From assembly GCF_002005165.1 (NCBI RefSeq), contig NZ_CP019699.1, positions 62,001 through 126,000 on the forward strand: a DNA stretch of 64,000 nucleotides, read 5' to 3'. The translations under genes were made by a program, and so were the position numbers. Source of the DNA: Novibacillus thermophilus (GTDB lineage: Bacteria > Bacillota > Bacilli > Thermoactinomycetales > Novibacillaceae). This document shows, piece by piece, positions 1-12,196 of the stretch (within the stretch, counting starts at the first letter, position 1; every line of letters begins with the position of its first letter). A model generated the notes under the pieces. The model saw only the letters and a program-made list of their open reading frames with translations. It was not told the origin of the DNA and did no database searches.

Positions 1-1
1 T

Positions 2-1936
2 GTCTCTCTCAAAGGGGAAGAATTAGTCTGTCTGGCCATTCTGCTGGCGTCGGTCATGACAGGAATGGTTGGATGGACGTACGGTGACATGTCGGTTGAG
101 CACATTTTTTCCCGCTATGTTATTTTACTGTTTGCGCTGGTTGGGGGCGGGATGCTCGGAACGACCGTGGGGGTTGTAACCGGGATGATCCTCAGCCTGT
201 CGAATCAGCAGGCAGTGTTGGAAATCAGTTTGCTCGCCTTTTCCGGACTGCTGGCAGGACTATTTCGAGAGGGGAAAAAATGGGGTGTTGCGACGGGATT
301 CTTGATCGGAACGTCGATTCTCGCCCTCTACACCAGTCCTTCCGTCGGCCTGTGGACGTCACTGCAGGAATCGCTTGCGGCCGTTCTATTGTTACTGCTC
401 ACCCCTGCAGCGCTGACGACAGCCCTCGCCCGGTTTGTTCCAGGAACGAACGAAAATGAGCGCAGTCAGCAGGAGTATTCCCGGCGTGTCCGAGACATGA
501 CAGCGAAAAAAGTAGAGCAGTTTTCTCATGTGTTTTCTCAATTGTCCCGCAGTTTTTCTTCGCATTTTCAGCACCCGGAACAAGAGGAGGAGTACTTGCA
601 GCGCTTTGTCACGGAACTGTCGGATTCGGTGTGTGCGGGCTGCCGAAAATATGAGGAGTGTTGGGGGACAAAGTTTTACCAGACGTACAACGGAATAACG
701 GATTTGGTGGCTTTAGTGGAACTTGCCGACAACAAAGGAAAAATACAAACTCCCCGCTCGTGGAAGGACCACTGTGTCAAAAGTAAAGACATGGTGGCGC
801 TCATTCGCGACAAGTATGAGACGTATCAGCGCGACTTAGCCTGGCAAGAGCGCCTCAGAGAGACGCAACAGATCGTCTCAGAACAGCTATCCGGCATGTC
901 AAAAGTGATGATGGATTGGGCTTTCGACATCCGCCGGGAAACCCAAGTGTTAACGACGCAAGAAGAACAAATTCAACAGGCGTTGGAAGATCTCGGATTG
1001 TCAATTCACCGTGTAGACGTGATGAGTCTCGAGGAAGGGAATGTCGAAATAGAAGTGACGTTACCCCACGACGACGACTTGGAAAGCTGCCGCAAAATCA
1101 TCGCCCCGCTCTTGACAGACATCGTCGGCGAGCACATAACCGTTTACGAGAAAGAAGGGCCGTTGAGTGAAAACGGCGGATTGACGACTATTACATTCGG
1201 TTCAGCTCAAAATTACGAAGTGAAGGCAGGGGTGGCCAAAGCTGCCAAAGGCGGGCGATGGTTGTCAGGAGACAGTTACAGTTACACGAATCTGGGAACG
1301 GGCAAGTACGCCGTTGCCATCAGTGACGGTATGGGAAATGGACCCCGGGCACAAGAAGAGAGTCAGGCGGCGTTAAAAATGTTGGAGCAGTTGTTGCTGG
1401 CGGGGATGGAAGAACTGACGGCGGTCAAGACGGTGAATGCCATTCTCGGCATGCGGAAGACCGATGAAGTGTACGCAACCGTCGACTTGGCGTTAGTCGA
1501 CCTCGACACTGCGCGGACGACCTTTTTGAAAATAGGGTCGACTCCCAGCTTTATTAAACGTGGAAACGATGTGATCCCCGTGACAGCAAGCAATTTGCCC
1601 ATCGGCATTTTGGAAGATATTGACGTCGACACTGTGACCGAACGCCTGATGCCAGGCGATATGTTAATCATGATGACAGATGGCGTGTTTGATGCGCCAC
1701 GGCAGGCCGCAAATAAAGAAGCGTGGATGAAGCGGGCGATACACGAAATTCGCATACGGGATCCGCAAGCGTTCGCCGACCTTCTGTTAGAAAAAGTTGT
1801 CCGCGAACGGGGGGGTCACATTGATGACGACATGACTGTTGTCGTGACGAAAGTCGACCACTCCATTCCTAACTGGGCGACCATATCCATTCCTGGCATG
1901 CCACGGATCAGACGAAAGGAGGCGCTTTCAAATTGA
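2..1936 (+). CDS. spoIIE: Stage II sporulation protein E (phosphatase), 5' end outside window
   Basis: SpoIIE is a membrane PP2C-type serine phosphatase at the asymmetric septum that dephosphorylates SpoIIAA and so activates sigma-F in the forespore. The reading frame is already open at base 2, so the gene enters from the left edge. The visible part has the last hydrophobic segments of the membrane domain (roughly the first 140 residues), a central region with a Cys cluster (CAGCRKYEEC), and a C-terminal phosphatase domain with metal-binding motifs (SGDSYSY, ISDGMGNG, HIDDDMTVVV). About 644 residues are present against roughly 820 in B. subtilis, so only the first membrane segments are missing. 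Identification is very secure. Confidence 0.96.
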   Translation, partial: VSLKGEELVCLAILLASVMTGMVGWTYGDMSVEHIFSRYVILLFALVGGGMLGTTVGVVTGMILSLSNQQAVLEISLLAFSGLLAGLFREGKKWGVATGFLIGTSILALYTSPSVGLWTSLQESLAAVLLLLLTPAALTTALARFVPGTNENERSQQEYSRRVRDMTAKKVEQFSHVFSQLSRSFSSHFQHPEQEEEYLQRFVTELSDSVCAGCRKYEECWGTKFYQTYNGITDLVALVELADNKGKIQTPRSWKDHCVKSKDMVALIRDKYETYQRDLAWQERLRETQQIVSEQLSGMSKVMMDWAFDIRRETQVLTTQEEQIQQALEDLGLSIHRVDVMSLEEGNVEIEVTLPHDDDLESCRKIIAPLLTDIVGEHITVYEKEGPLSENGGLTTITFGSAQNYEVKAGVAKAAKGGRWLSGDSYSYTNLGTGKYAVAISDGMGNGPRAQEESQAALKMLEQLLLAGMEELTAVKTVNAILGMRKTDEVYATVDLALVDLDTARTTFLKIGSTPSFIKRGNDVIPVTASNLPIGILEDIDVDTVTERLMPGDMLIMMTDGVFDAPRQAANKEAWMKRAIHEIRIRDPQAFADLLLEKVVRERGGHIDDDMTVVVTKVDHSIPNWATISIPGMPRIRRKEALSN

Positions 1937-2873
1937 GGGTGGACTAATCCCGCCGACAGTACCAGTCAAAAGAAAAAATCGAATGACCGACGTCATTCCA
2001 GTAAAGTGACCGTGTGAGGTCACTGTCCTGGCGCGACAGCACGTATTTCGAAATAGGAGTGTAGCGGAATGATTGGAGAAGTTAGATGGCAACGCTTTAA
2101 ATTCGGACTGCGCATAAGGGAACCGTGTCGGACTCACGTCTTAGATACCGTCACTAAATGAACGCAGCGAGACGTGATATCACCTGGCCACAGTCCGCAT
2201 CCCTGTCGCTCCGATATTGCGTCAGTTGGTTTGCGTGGCGGAGGCGGAGCGTTTGACACAATGGCGTGAGGCGAATGGTAAACGAGGGGCATAGTACCGA
2301 CGGGCCTGGCTTATATCGCAGAGTGGGGTGGGAGGAGACGTACGATATCGTATCAGGGTGAGCGCATAGCGCTCTTCAAAAAGCTCTATTCCGCTTTATC
2401 AGGAGTATATGTAATGGCGTGGCGCCAAAATACCGGGGGGTGGAGTATGCCGTTATTTCCTCGGAAATAAAAATTGCCTAAATAGAACGAGTCAGGCTCA
2501 GGAGGGTTTTCCTGGGCCAAAGGTGTTTTACGAAAGAAGATGCAGTCATTGATGGGGAGCGTGTCGCTACATGTCTGAAATCAAACAACTCCTCTATATG
2601 ATATAATTCGGAGGTAAAGATGCATTGTACGTATCTTTATCCTGTGGCGAGGCGTGTTACTCATTTAAGTGTCATTCGTAGTGGGAAAGGGACGTCTGAA
2701 GACAGGGAAACAGCTTCCTCAATAAGGGAAGAAAAACTCGAACGGGGGACTCATTTCAAGCCTTGAGCCCAGTCGGCATGAAGGATCTCGCGAGAGCTCG
2801 TGAATGCAGCACCTGCCAAAGGAGACGATAACGGATGACCGCGGCAGATGCAAGTTAAGCGAAGGTGATAGCC
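1937..2873. other. Long spoIIE-tilS intergenic region, possibly holding gene remnants
   Basis: In B. subtilis this interval holds yabS (von Willebrand A protein) and yabT (DNA-activated kinase). Here neither is recognisable. Short stretches look coding-like: a plus-strand frame of about 38 codons between stops at roughly 2174 and 2291, and a 48-codon ORF at 2620 with a good ribosome binding site. A TATAAT box lies at 2602-2607, but no convincing -35 was found. A seven-codon ORF (2835-2858, preceded by AAAGGAG) lies just before tilS. I see no tRNA. Decay of ancestral genes is an inference. Confidence 0.45.
2620..2766 (+). CDS. Possible 48-residue small protein
   Basis: A 48-codon ORF opens with ATG five bases after a strong Shine-Dalgarno sequence (CGGAGGTAAAG). 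The product is basic and polar with no membrane segment, signal peptide or family I recognise. The nearest TATAAT box (2602-2607) lies so close that a transcript starting from it would lack most of the ribosome binding site. It could equally be a chance ORF in decayed sequence, so this is a weak call. Confidence 0.2.
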   Translation: MHCTYLYPVARRVTHLSVIRSGKGTSEDRETASSIREEKLERGTHFKP

Positions 2874-4295
2874 GTGATAGTCAAACAGATAGAAAAATCC
2901 GTCCGCGAATGTTCGCTGTTGGAACGAGGGGATCACATCATCGTCGGCTTTTCCGGCGGAGCTGATTCCCTGGCACTGTTAGACGGATTGCACCGTCTGT
3001 CCGATGAAGGTGGATGGGATTTAACGGCCGTTCACGTGCACCATCAGTTGCGGGGGAAAGAGGCGGATGAAGACGCGGCTTTTGCCGGGAGTTTTTGCCG
3101 CGAACGGGGTATTCCGTTTCATTTGCGCAAAGTCGACGTGCCCGGTCACATAGAGCGGTACGGCGGAAATGTGCAGGACGTGGCACGCGAGTTGCGGTAT
3201 GAGGTTTTTCGGGAAGTGGCGAAGCAAGTCGGTGCGAACAAGCTGGCCCTCGGACACCATGCGGACGACCAGGCGGAAACGGTGTTGATGCGCTTTTTGA
3301 GGGGAACCGGTGCAGCTGGGTTGGCGGGCATTCCCGTGAAACGCGAATGGGATGGGCTCGTCGTCGTGCGGCCGCTGTGGCGGACATGGCGGCATGAAAT
3401 TGAGGCGTACTGTCGCGCGCGGCAATTGACGCCACGATTTGACTCCAGTAACGTGTCGACCGATTATGTGCGGAACCGGGTCCGGTTAGAACTCATTCCC
3501 CAGTTAGAGGAGCAATACAACCCGCAGCTAAAGAGCGGACTGTTACAATTAAGTGAACAATTGGCCGCTGAGGAAGAAGTGTGGAAGAAGTGGACGGATG
3601 AAGCGTCGGAAAAAGTGTTGCTCAAGGGGAATGATGGAGAATGGGTGTTGTCGGTTCGCGAATTTCGCACGTTGTCCCTTGCTTTACAAAGGAGGGTGAT
3701 TCAACTAATATTAAATTATCTTGCAATCCGTTCCTGGAAACATATTGAGAACGTTCGGCTTTTAGCGAATCACACTTCACCGTCGGCTCGCTGTTCACTT
3801 CCAGGAAACTGGGAAGCTGTACGAGATTACGACAAAATCAGGTTCAGTCGGACAAAACCCGCTCGTAAACCGCAAGGTTATGACGTCCAGCTCAATGTGC
3901 CCGGTTTGACGAAACTTGAACCGTGTGGCGCAAGTTTTGAAGCCATCGTGACGGACGAGGCGTTGGAAGCCGACAAATGGGGGATGCGATGGGCTGTTTT
4001 TGATGCGGCTAAAGTAACGGGAACGTTGCGCGTGCGAACGCGAAAGCGCGGAGACCGTATACATATCATCGGCATGGACGGACACAAGAAAGTCAAGGAC
4101 CTGTTTATAGATGAAAAGATCTCCAGAAAAGAGCGGGACATGTGGCCCCTTGTCACGGACGAGGCCGACATTTTATGGATTCCTGGCTTGAGACGTTCGG
4201 CGAAAGCTCTGATCACGGACGATACCCGTCAGCGAATTTATCTGTTTTACCGCCAGGAGGCATCTGTACATAACCGTGATAGTCGCAACGTTTGA
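2874..4295 (+). CDS. tilS: tRNA(Ile)-lysidine synthase
   Basis: TilS converts the wobble C34 of tRNA-Ile(CAU) to lysidine with ATP and lysine, so the tRNA reads AUA and is charged with isoleucine. The N-terminal PP-loop ATPase motif SGGADS is at about residue 25 and the family motif [14 protein letters not shown] follows. The C-terminal third matches the TilS substrate-binding domains. The GTG at 2874 is preferred because GAAGGTGAT lies five bases upstream; an in-frame GTG at 2865 would overlap that site. The length of 473 residues is normal. hpt follows, as in B. subtilis. Confidence 0.94.
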   Translation: MIVKQIEKSVRECSLLERGDHIIVGFSGGADSLALLDGLHRLSDEGGWDLTAVHVHHQLRGKEADEDAAFAGSFCRERGIPFHLRKVDVPGHIERYGGNVQDVARELRYEVFREVAKQVGANKLALGHHADDQAETVLMRFLRGTGAAGLAGIPVKREWDGLVVVRPLWRTWRHEIEAYCRARQLTPRFDSSNVSTDYVRNRVRLELIPQLEEQYNPQLKSGLLQLSEQLAAEEEVWKKWTDEASEKVLLKGNDGEWVLSVREFRTLSLALQRRVIQLILNYLAIRSWKHIENVRLLANHTSPSARCSLPGNWEAVRDYDKIRFSRTKPARKPQGYDVQLNVPGLTKLEPCGASFEAIVTDEALEADKWGMRWAVFDAAKVTGTLRVRTRKRGDRIHIIGMDGHKKVKDLFIDEKISRKERDMWPLVTDEADILWIPGLRRSAKALITDDTRQRIYLFYRQEASVHNRDSRNV

Positions 4296-4356
4296 GGTCA
4301 GTCGTCATAGAGAACTATTACGCAGAAGAATGAACAGCACACGTAGGAGGCATAGT

Positions 4357-4896
4357 ATGCATGACGATATCCAGGAAATTCTGTTTTCTGAGGAAGACAT
4401 CGCACGAATCGTCCGGGATTTAGGCGAAAGGCTCAGTGAGGATTACCGGGGGTTAAACCCATTAGTCGTATGTGTGTTAAAAGGCGCAGCACCTTTTATG
4501 AGCGATTTAGTGCGGAGGATGGATATTGCGTTAGAGATGGACTACATGGCCGTCTCCAGTTACGGGGCATCGAGTCAATCGTCAGGTGTTGTACGGATTA
4601 TGAAAGACTTGGACATTCCCGTCGAAGGACGCCACGTATTGATCGTTGAAGACATTATTGATACGGGTCTGACACTGCAGTACTTAATGGACATTTTGAA
4701 ACGGCGCAATCCGGCTTCGTTAAAAGTTGTCACTCTCTTGGACAAACCGGAACGGCGGACGGAAGGTTTGGTTCCAGACTATTGTGGTGTGAGAGTACCG
4801 AACGAATTTGTTGTCGGATACGGGCTCGATTACGCTGAAAAATACCGGAACCTTCCGTACATCGGTGTACTGAAACGCGAAGTGTATAACGCGTAA
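4357..4896 (+). CDS. hpt: Hypoxanthine phosphoribosyltransferase
   Basis: This purine-salvage enzyme transfers phosphoribosyl from PRPP to hypoxanthine or guanine. The PRPP-binding motif [14 protein letters not shown] is clear. The frame is open to 4276, inside tilS, but the ATG at 4357 follows TAGGAGG and gives 179 residues, matching the B. subtilis enzyme (180). The tilS-hpt-ftsH order is conserved in Bacillales. Confidence 0.95.
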   Translation: MHDDIQEILFSEEDIARIVRDLGERLSEDYRGLNPLVVCVLKGAAPFMSDLVRRMDIALEMDYMAVSSYGASSQSSGVVRIMKDLDIPVEGRHVLIVEDIIDTGLTLQYLMDILKRRNPASLKVVTLLDKPERRTEGLVPDYCGVRVPNEFVVGYGLDYAEKYRNLPYIGVLKREVYNA

Positions 4897-4901
4897 TCGT
4901 G

Positions 4902-4930
4902 TTGTGACACGTTACACGGTATGGTAAAAT
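4902..4930 (+). promoter_or_regulatory. Predicted sigma-A promoter for ftsH
   Basis: A TTGTGA (-35) and TAAAAT (-10) pair are separated by exactly 17 bases, directly after the hpt stop and about 30 bases upstream of the ftsH start. Prediction from sequence only. Confidence 0.5.
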
Positions 4931-4961
4931 AATGGATGTTGTGTTCGAGAGGAGGTAACAG

Positions 4962-6941
<1,980 letters not shown>

Positions 6942-6952
6942 CGGATGGAATG

Positions 6953-6984
6953 ACCGGCACGTGATAGGATCGCGCCGGTTTTTC
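6953..6984 (+). terminator. Probable weak terminator after ftsH
   Basis: ACCGGC pairs with GCCGGT across a 15-base loop, followed by TTTT. It lies 12 bases after the ftsH stop. The stem is short for an intrinsic terminator. Confidence 0.4.
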
Positions 6985-7139
6985 CGTATCACGCCTCACA
7001 GTGGGCGGTCGACTGACCACGCGACGTACTCCCGCTCCATGTCCTCAGCGAATTTCGCTTGCCTTTTCGGCTTGTTGCGCGTGTGGGACGATGTCGCAGC
7101 GCGTTTGAGATGGATTTCCTTGTTGAGCAGGTGGACGTC

Positions 7140-7910
7140 ATGCTACTCGTGATGGATGTCGGGAATACGAACATAACGTTCGGCGTATACGAACGGCGCC
7201 GTTTAATCCACCATTGGCGTGTGCACACGAATCGCAGCGCGACCGAAGACGAATATGCCATCAGCATTAAAAACTACCTTCGGGAAGCGGGTGTACCCGT
7301 GAAGCAAATTGACGGCGTCTCCATTGCTTCAGTCGTGCCGCCGTTAAAGCATGTGATGGAGAAAATGTGCCGCAAACACTTCAACGTTACCCCGTTAGTG
7401 GTGGGTCCCGGTGTAAAGACGGGGCTAAACATCAAATACGAAAATCCCCGGGAAGTGGGGGCAGATCGCATCGTGAATGCCGTTGCAGCTGTTCAGTTGT
7501 ACGGCGCTCCGGCCATTGTCGTCGACTTTGGCACAGCGGCGACGTTTTGCCTGATCGATGATCGCGAACATTATGTAGGCGGGGTCATTGCCCCCGGCAT
7601 TCACGTATCCGTTGAAGCCCTTGTCAGCCGGGCGGCACAGTTGCCTCGTATTGAAATTGTAAAACCTGAACACATTTTAGGGAAAAATACGATAAACGCG
7701 ATGCAATCCGGCGTGTACTACGGGTATGTCGGGCAAGTGGACGGCATTGTCTCCCGCTTACAGCGCGAAGTGGACGGGCGGGCTTACGTGGTGGCGACGG
7801 GCGGATTGGCGGAGTTGATCGGTGAAGAGGCGGAGACGATTGACACGATCGACCCTTTCCTCACTTTAGAGGGCCTCCACATCGTGTACGAACGAAATCG
7901 TTCGAAATGA
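7140..7910 (+). CDS. coaX: Type III pantothenate kinase
   Basis: This enzyme phosphorylates pantothenate in the first step of coenzyme A synthesis. Type III kinases belong to the ASKHA fold and need a monovalent cation. The N-terminal phosphate motif [20 protein letters not shown] and the DFGTAATF motif are present. The frame extends upstream to 7059, but the ATG at 7140 follows GAGCAGGTGG and gives the usual 256 residues. hslO follows 13 bases later, as in B. subtilis. Confidence 0.94.
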   Translation: MLLVMDVGNTNITFGVYERRRLIHHWRVHTNRSATEDEYAISIKNYLREAGVPVKQIDGVSIASVVPPLKHVMEKMCRKHFNVTPLVVGPGVKTGLNIKYENPREVGADRIVNAVAAVQLYGAPAIVVDFGTAATFCLIDDREHYVGGVIAPGIHVSVEALVSRAAQLPRIEIVKPEHILGKNTINAMQSGVYYGYVGQVDGIVSRLQREVDGRAYVVATGGLAELIGEEAETIDTIDPFLTLEGLHIVYERNRSK

Positions 7911-7923
7911 AAGAGGTGCGGAA

Positions 7924-8787
7924 ATGAAAGACTACGCCATACGGGCGACAGCTTACGAAGGTGAGGCGCGGGCGTTTGCCGCCCGCACTACCCATTTAGT
8001 CAACACGTTGCAACAGCGTCACCACAGTTGGCCTATTGCCAGCGCTGCTCTAGGACGGACTGTGACGGTCGGCGCGATGATGGGGATGATGTTAAAAAAC
8101 GAGACGGATCATCTGACGATCCAGATTCGAGGTGACGGTCCCCTCGGGAGTCTGGTCGTCGACGCTAATCCGCGGGGAGAAGTGCGGGGTTATGTCCAAA
8201 ATCCCCACGTCCACTTGTCAGCAAATGCCGAGGGCAAACTCAACGTAGGCGGCGGTATTGGGAAAGGCACGTTAAATGTCGTAAAAGATCTGGGCTTAAA
8301 AGAGCCGTATCGCGGCAGTGTGGAACTCGTCTCAGGGGAGTTGGCCGAAGATTTTGCCTACTACTTTACCGTCTCTGAGCAGACTCCGTCGGCAGTGGCG
8401 GCGGGAGTGCTCGTTCAGCCGGATAACAGCGTGTCACACGCCGGAGGGTTTATCGTCCAAATGCTCCCAGGGGCTCGGGATGAAACGATTGAGAGAGTGG
8501 AAACAGGCGTCCGTCAAGTCGGGTCCGTCACGGATCAGTTGTTAAAGGGTAAGAGTCCAGAAGACATACTGGAGATTGTACTCGGCGAGCCTGTCAACGT
8601 ACAGGAAGAGCTGCTCCTATCATTTCGCTGTCGGTGTTCCCGCGAGCGGATTGAGAACATGCTGAAAGCGTTAGGGAGAGATGAGATTCGGTCGCTGCTT
8701 GAAGAACAGGGGGAAGCTCGCGTTCAGTGTCACTTTTGTAACGAAACGTACACGTTGTCCAGAGATGAACTGGAGGCCCTGCTGTAA
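7924..8787 (+). CDS. hslO: Redox-regulated chaperone Hsp33
   Basis: Hsp33 is a holdase activated by oxidative unfolding. Its C-terminal zinc centre uses four cysteines: CRC near residue 238 and CHFC near residue 271 form the expected CXC...CXXC set. The 287-residue length is typical. It is probably co-transcribed with coaX, with RBS AAAGAGGTG before the ATG. Confidence 0.95.
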   Translation: MKDYAIRATAYEGEARAFAARTTHLVNTLQQRHHSWPIASAALGRTVTVGAMMGMMLKNETDHLTIQIRGDGPLGSLVVDANPRGEVRGYVQNPHVHLSANAEGKLNVGGGIGKGTLNVVKDLGLKEPYRGSVELVSGELAEDFAYYFTVSEQTPSAVAAGVLVQPDNSVSHAGGFIVQMLPGARDETIERVETGVRQVGSVTDQLLKGKSPEDILEIVLGEPVNVQEELLLSFRCRCSRERIENMLKALGRDEIRSLLEEQGEARVQCHFCNETYTLSRDELEALL

Positions 8788-8812
8788 TCGCCCATTGCCG
8801 CGCCCTCTTTTA

Positions 8813-8841
8813 TTGACAGGTGACCCGAACATTGCTACTAT
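8813..8841 (+). promoter_or_regulatory. Predicted sigma-A promoter for cysK
   Basis: A consensus TTGACA is followed after 17 bases by TACTAT, about 50 bases upstream of the cysK start. The AT-rich stretch between promoter and RBS could hold a regulator site, but I could not match one to a known operator. Confidence 0.65.
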
Positions 8842-8892
8842 AAACTTACTTTATAAAACCTACCAATTTAATAGGAATAGGAGGATTCAGGT

Positions 8893-9822
8893 ATGCGCGT
8901 GGCGGACAACATAACGGAGTTGATCGGGGAAACACCGCTGGTTAAAGTGAACAAACTCGTCGGTCAAAACGATGCGGAACTGTACTTAAAACTTGAATTT
9001 TTCAATCCCGGGAGCAGTGTGAAAGACCGGATTGCGGTGAGCATGATTGAAGAGGCGGAAAAGCAAGGCAAACTGAAACCGGGTGACACGATTTTAGAGC
9101 CGACTAGCGGGAATACCGGCATCGGTTTGGCGATGGTCGCCGCGGCCAAAGGTTACCGCGCTATTTTGGTGATGCCCGAGACGATGAGCATCGAGCGGCG
9201 CAACCTTCTAAGGGCTTACGGAGCAGAACTGGTGTTGACACCAGGCTCTGAAGGGATCGGGGGATCCATTCGCAAAGCGGAAGAAATTGCGGCTGAGCAC
9301 CCGGAGTACTTTGTGCCGCAGCAGTTCAAAAACGAGGCGAACGTAAAAATACACCGAGAGACGACGGGGAAAGAGATTGTCAAGCAGACGGAAGGGAAGT
9401 TAGATGCCTTCGTCGCCGGCATCGGCACCGGAGGGACGATTACCGGAGCCGGAGAAGTGATAAAGAAAGAGATTCCCGGCGTAACGATCGTCGGCGTGGA
9501 ACCGGCGGCTTCTCCCGTGCTGTCAGGAGGAAAGCCCGGTCCGCACAAAATTCAAGGGATCGGCACCGGCTTTGTTCCTGACATACTGGATACAGACATT
9601 TACGATCGCATTATCACAGTGGAAAATGAAGAAGCTTACCATTGGTCGCGGCGCATGGCGCGGGAAGAGGGCATTCTCGTCGGCATTTCTTCCGGCGCTT
9701 CCATAGCAGCTGGAGTGAAAGTGGCGAAAGAGCTGGGCAAAGGAAAGAAAGTACTCGCCGTCGTCCCTGACAACGGGGAGCGTTACTTGAGCACGCCACT
9801 GTTTCAGTTCGAGGACCATTAA
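8893..9822 (+). CDS. cysK: Cysteine synthase A (O-acetylserine sulfhydrylase)
   Basis: CysK makes cysteine from O-acetylserine and sulfide using pyridoxal phosphate. The PLP lysine lies in [11 protein letters not shown], the substrate loop is [12 protein letters not shown], and the phosphate-binding Gly loop is [12 protein letters not shown]. The 309-residue length is standard. It has its own promoter and is followed by a terminator. The serine acetyltransferase that feeds it, cysE, is also in this window. Confidence 0.96.
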   Translation: MRVADNITELIGETPLVKVNKLVGQNDAELYLKLEFFNPGSSVKDRIAVSMIEEAEKQGKLKPGDTILEPTSGNTGIGLAMVAAAKGYRAILVMPETMSIERRNLLRAYGAELVLTPGSEGIGGSIRKAEEIAAEHPEYFVPQQFKNEANVKIHRETTGKEIVKQTEGKLDAFVAGIGTGGTITGAGEVIKKEIPGVTIVGVEPAASPVLSGGKPGPHKIQGIGTGFVPDILDTDIYDRIITVENEEAYHWSRRMAREEGILVGISSGASIAAGVKVAKELGKGKKVLAVVPDNGERYLSTPLFQFEDH

Positions 9823-9845
9823 GGAAGCTTGGTCAATACAGCAGG

Positions 9846-9876
9846 AGAAGGAGCACTGGAAAAGTGCTTCTTTTTA
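9846..9876 (+). terminator. Intrinsic terminator after cysK
   Basis: AGCACT pairs with AGTGCT across GGAAA, with partial extension by flanking GAAG/CTTC, followed by TTTTT. Confidence 0.6.
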
Positions 9877-9946
9877 TGTAGACCAATATAGTGTAAACTA
9901 AAGCATATGCGATGAGTTGAGCTGAGACGAGACGGAGGCGAGGCAG

Positions 9947-10519
9947 ATGATTGCAGTCATTGACAATTACGATTCTTTCACGTACAACCTCGTGCAGTAT
10001 GTGGGGGAATGCAGACGTAGAGTGCAAGTGTTTCGGAATGACGACATATCGGTGGCGCGCTTGACAGAGTTGGAGCCTGAGGCCGTCATTCTCTCTCCGG
10101 GACCTTGTACACCAGACGAAGCGGGCATCGGACTCGCGCTCGTGCGGGCGTTGGCCGGCAAAGTTCCGATACTCGGGGTCTGTTTAGGGCATCAGACGAT
10201 TGCCCAGGCCTTTGGCGGTAAAATCGTCCGTTCGCCAAAATTGATGCACGGGAAGACGTCGCCCATTTACCACGACGGAAAAGGCATGTTTGAACGCATT
10301 CCATCTCCTTTCACCGCGACGCGCTACCATTCGCTGAGCGTGGAAAGAGAGACGCTTCCCGCGTGCTTTACTGTATCCGCTTGGACAGAAGAAGGCGAAA
10401 TCATGGGGATTCGGCACAAGGAGTACCCGGTAGAAGGTGTACAGTTTCACCCGGAGTCGGTTATGACGGACGAGGGAAAGGCCATGTTAGCACGTTTTTT
10501 GGCCCGGGAAAAACGGTAG
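9947..10519 (+). CDS. pabA: Aminodeoxychorismate/anthranilate synthase glutaminase subunit
   Basis: A class I glutamine amidotransferase that supplies ammonia to the synthase component making 4-amino-4-deoxychorismate (folate) or anthranilate (tryptophan). The nucleophile Cys is in [16 protein letters not shown], and the His/Glu pair is in VQFHPESV. The 190-residue length is typical. The folate neighbourhood favours pabA, but the partner pabB and the lyase pabC are not adjacent as they are in B. subtilis, so they must lie elsewhere. B. subtilis uses this subunit in both pathways. Confidence 0.9.
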   Translation: MIAVIDNYDSFTYNLVQYVGECRRRVQVFRNDDISVARLTELEPEAVILSPGPCTPDEAGIGLALVRALAGKVPILGVCLGHQTIAQAFGGKIVRSPKLMHGKTSPIYHDGKGMFERIPSPFTATRYHSLSVERETLPACFTVSAWTEEGEIMGIRHKEYPVEGVQFHPESVMTDEGKAMLARFLAREKR

Positions 10520-10653
10520 ACGGTGCAACCGGAACCGTCCATCACTCTCAATTCGGCTTGATAGCCTTACAGACTTCCGACGTGGGAACAGGATGTGGAA
10601 AATTGGTGAGGTACAGCCATAGGTATGGGCAGCGACTAGGGGTGAACCGCGAC

Positions 10654-11808
10654 ATGAAACCGAAAGTGTACATGTTGAAGTGTGTTCCTTTAGAAGCCGG
10701 CGCAAACGAAGCACATGTGACGTTGTCACTGGCAGGATTTCCGGACACGGACGAGGACACGCTGTTTTTCGACGAAAGGTTGAGTGTGACTTGGCGGCAG
10801 ACAGGGCGTTCCCGTGACCTCGTGATCTCCGGGCGAAAGTGCGTCATCGAAAACGCCGTCGACCGGTGGCCGGCCCCCCTCGCCCCCTGGCGCTCGTCGG
10901 TGAAGGCGGCATTGAATCGAGCGGAACGCCGTGGCCCGGACAAGCCGTTCAAGGTAGGGAAGTGGTCGTTGCCGTGGCACGAGCGGACACTCGTCATGGG
11001 GATCCTGAATGTGACGCCTGACTCTTTTTCAGACGGAGGACAATACGACTCCACCGATGCGGCCATCGAACACGCGCGACGGCTTGTTGAAGATGGGGCG
11101 GACATCATCGACGTAGGAGGAGAGTCGACCAGACCGGCGGGCGTGTACGGAGAAGGCGCCGCCTATGTGAGCGCCGAAGAAGAAAAAAGACGGGTCCTCC
11201 CGGTCATCTCCCGTTTGGCGGAGGAGATAGACGCCCCGATATCCATCGATACGTACAAAGCAGAGGTGGCGGAAGCGGCCATCAGAAGCGGGGCTCACAT
11301 CGTCAACGACGTGTGGGGACTGAAGCGAGATCCGAAAATGGCGGAAGTCGTGGCCCGCTACAACGTGCCGGTCGTAGTCATGCACAACAGGGAACAGACA
11401 GACTACGCTGGGCCCGTCGTGCAGGAAGTCTTGGACGATTTGCTGGAAAGTGTGGACATTGCGCACGCCGCCGGAGTAGAGGACCATCACATTATTCTCG
11501 ATCCTGGGATCGGGTTTGCTAAGACGTATGAGCACAATTTACACGTTATGCACCATCTGGAGCAGATCGCGTATTTGGGGTACCCTGTTTTGCTCGGAAC
11601 ATCGCGGAAATCTATCGTCGGTCAGACGTTAGGGCTGCCGGTGGATCAACGTGTGGAAGGAACAGGTGCCACCCTGGCTTACGGCATTGTGAAAGGCTGT
11701 CACATCGTACGCGTTCACGACGTGAAAGAGATGGTACGGGTGTGCCGGATGACAGACGTCCTCGTCAGATTTCCGAAAGGGGTATCACGGGACGCATCTC
11801 CTGTGTAA
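10654..11808 (+). CDS. folP: Dihydropteroate synthase with N-terminal extension
   Basis: FolP condenses 4-aminobenzoate with the pterin pyrophosphate, the step blocked by sulfonamides. The catalytic domain begins near residue 110 with MGILNVTPDSFSDGG, followed by DIIDVGGESTRPAG, SIDTYKAEVAEAA and LGTSRKS. The first ~105 residues are an extension absent from the B. subtilis enzyme (about 285 residues), containing mixed beta-rich and basic sequence I do not recognise. The ATG at 10654 follows AGGGGTGAA; the frame runs further upstream, into pabA, without a better start. Catalytic assignment is secure; the role of the extension is unknown. Confidence 0.92.
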   Translation: MKPKVYMLKCVPLEAGANEAHVTLSLAGFPDTDEDTLFFDERLSVTWRQTGRSRDLVISGRKCVIENAVDRWPAPLAPWRSSVKAALNRAERRGPDKPFKVGKWSLPWHERTLVMGILNVTPDSFSDGGQYDSTDAAIEHARRLVEDGADIIDVGGESTRPAGVYGEGAAYVSAEEEKRRVLPVISRLAEEIDAPISIDTYKAEVAEAAIRSGAHIVNDVWGLKRDPKMAEVVARYNVPVVVMHNREQTDYAGPVVQEVLDDLLESVDIAHAAGVEDHHIILDPGIGFAKTYEHNLHVMHHLEQIAYLGYPVLLGTSRKSIVGQTLGLPVDQRVEGTGATLAYGIVKGCHIVRVHDVKEMVRVCRMTDVLVRFPKGVSRDASPV

Positions 11809-11824
11809 AAGGGGGACACGACAC

Positions 11825-12196
11825 GTGGATAAAGTGTTTTTCCACGAAATGATGTTTTACGCTTACCACGGCGTTTATCCAGAAGAGAGCCGGCTGGGCC
11901 AGCGTTTTACGGTCGATTTAGAACTGGGACTGGATTTGCGCCCGGCAGCGGAAAGTGACGATTTGGCGAAGACGGTCAACTACCAGGCCGTGTACGAGAC
12001 GGTCCGTTCAACTGTTGAGGGCAAACCGGTGAAATTGGTGGAAACATTGGCGGAACGGGTGATCGAGCAACTGTTTGCCAAGTTTCCGGTGGAGTACGCG
12101 TGGGTCCGCATCACGAAGCCGGACCCGCCAATCCCCGGACACTACCGGGCCGTGGGAGTGGAAATGCGCAGGGAGCGGAACAGGCGAGATGAGTGA
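11825..12196 (+). CDS. folB: Dihydroneopterin aldolase
   Basis: FolB cleaves 7,8-dihydroneopterin to 6-hydroxymethyl-dihydropterin and glycolaldehyde. The family signature is visible in FHEMMFYAYHGVYPEE and in the C-terminal KPDPPIPGHYRAVGVE. GTG start after AAGGGGGAC. The 123-residue length is usual. It overlaps the folK start by eight bases, indicating translational coupling. Confidence 0.93.
   Translation: MDKVFFHEMMFYAYHGVYPEESRLGQRFTVDLELGLDLRPAAESDDLAKTVNYQAVYETVRSTVEGKPVKLVETLAERVIEQLFAKFPVEYAWVRITKPDPPIPGHYRAVGVEMRRERNRRDE

Noticed and set aside
8842-8885. CymR-type operator upstream of cysK
   Set aside because: The region is AT-rich with partial dyad symmetry, but I could not match it to the CymR consensus with confidence.
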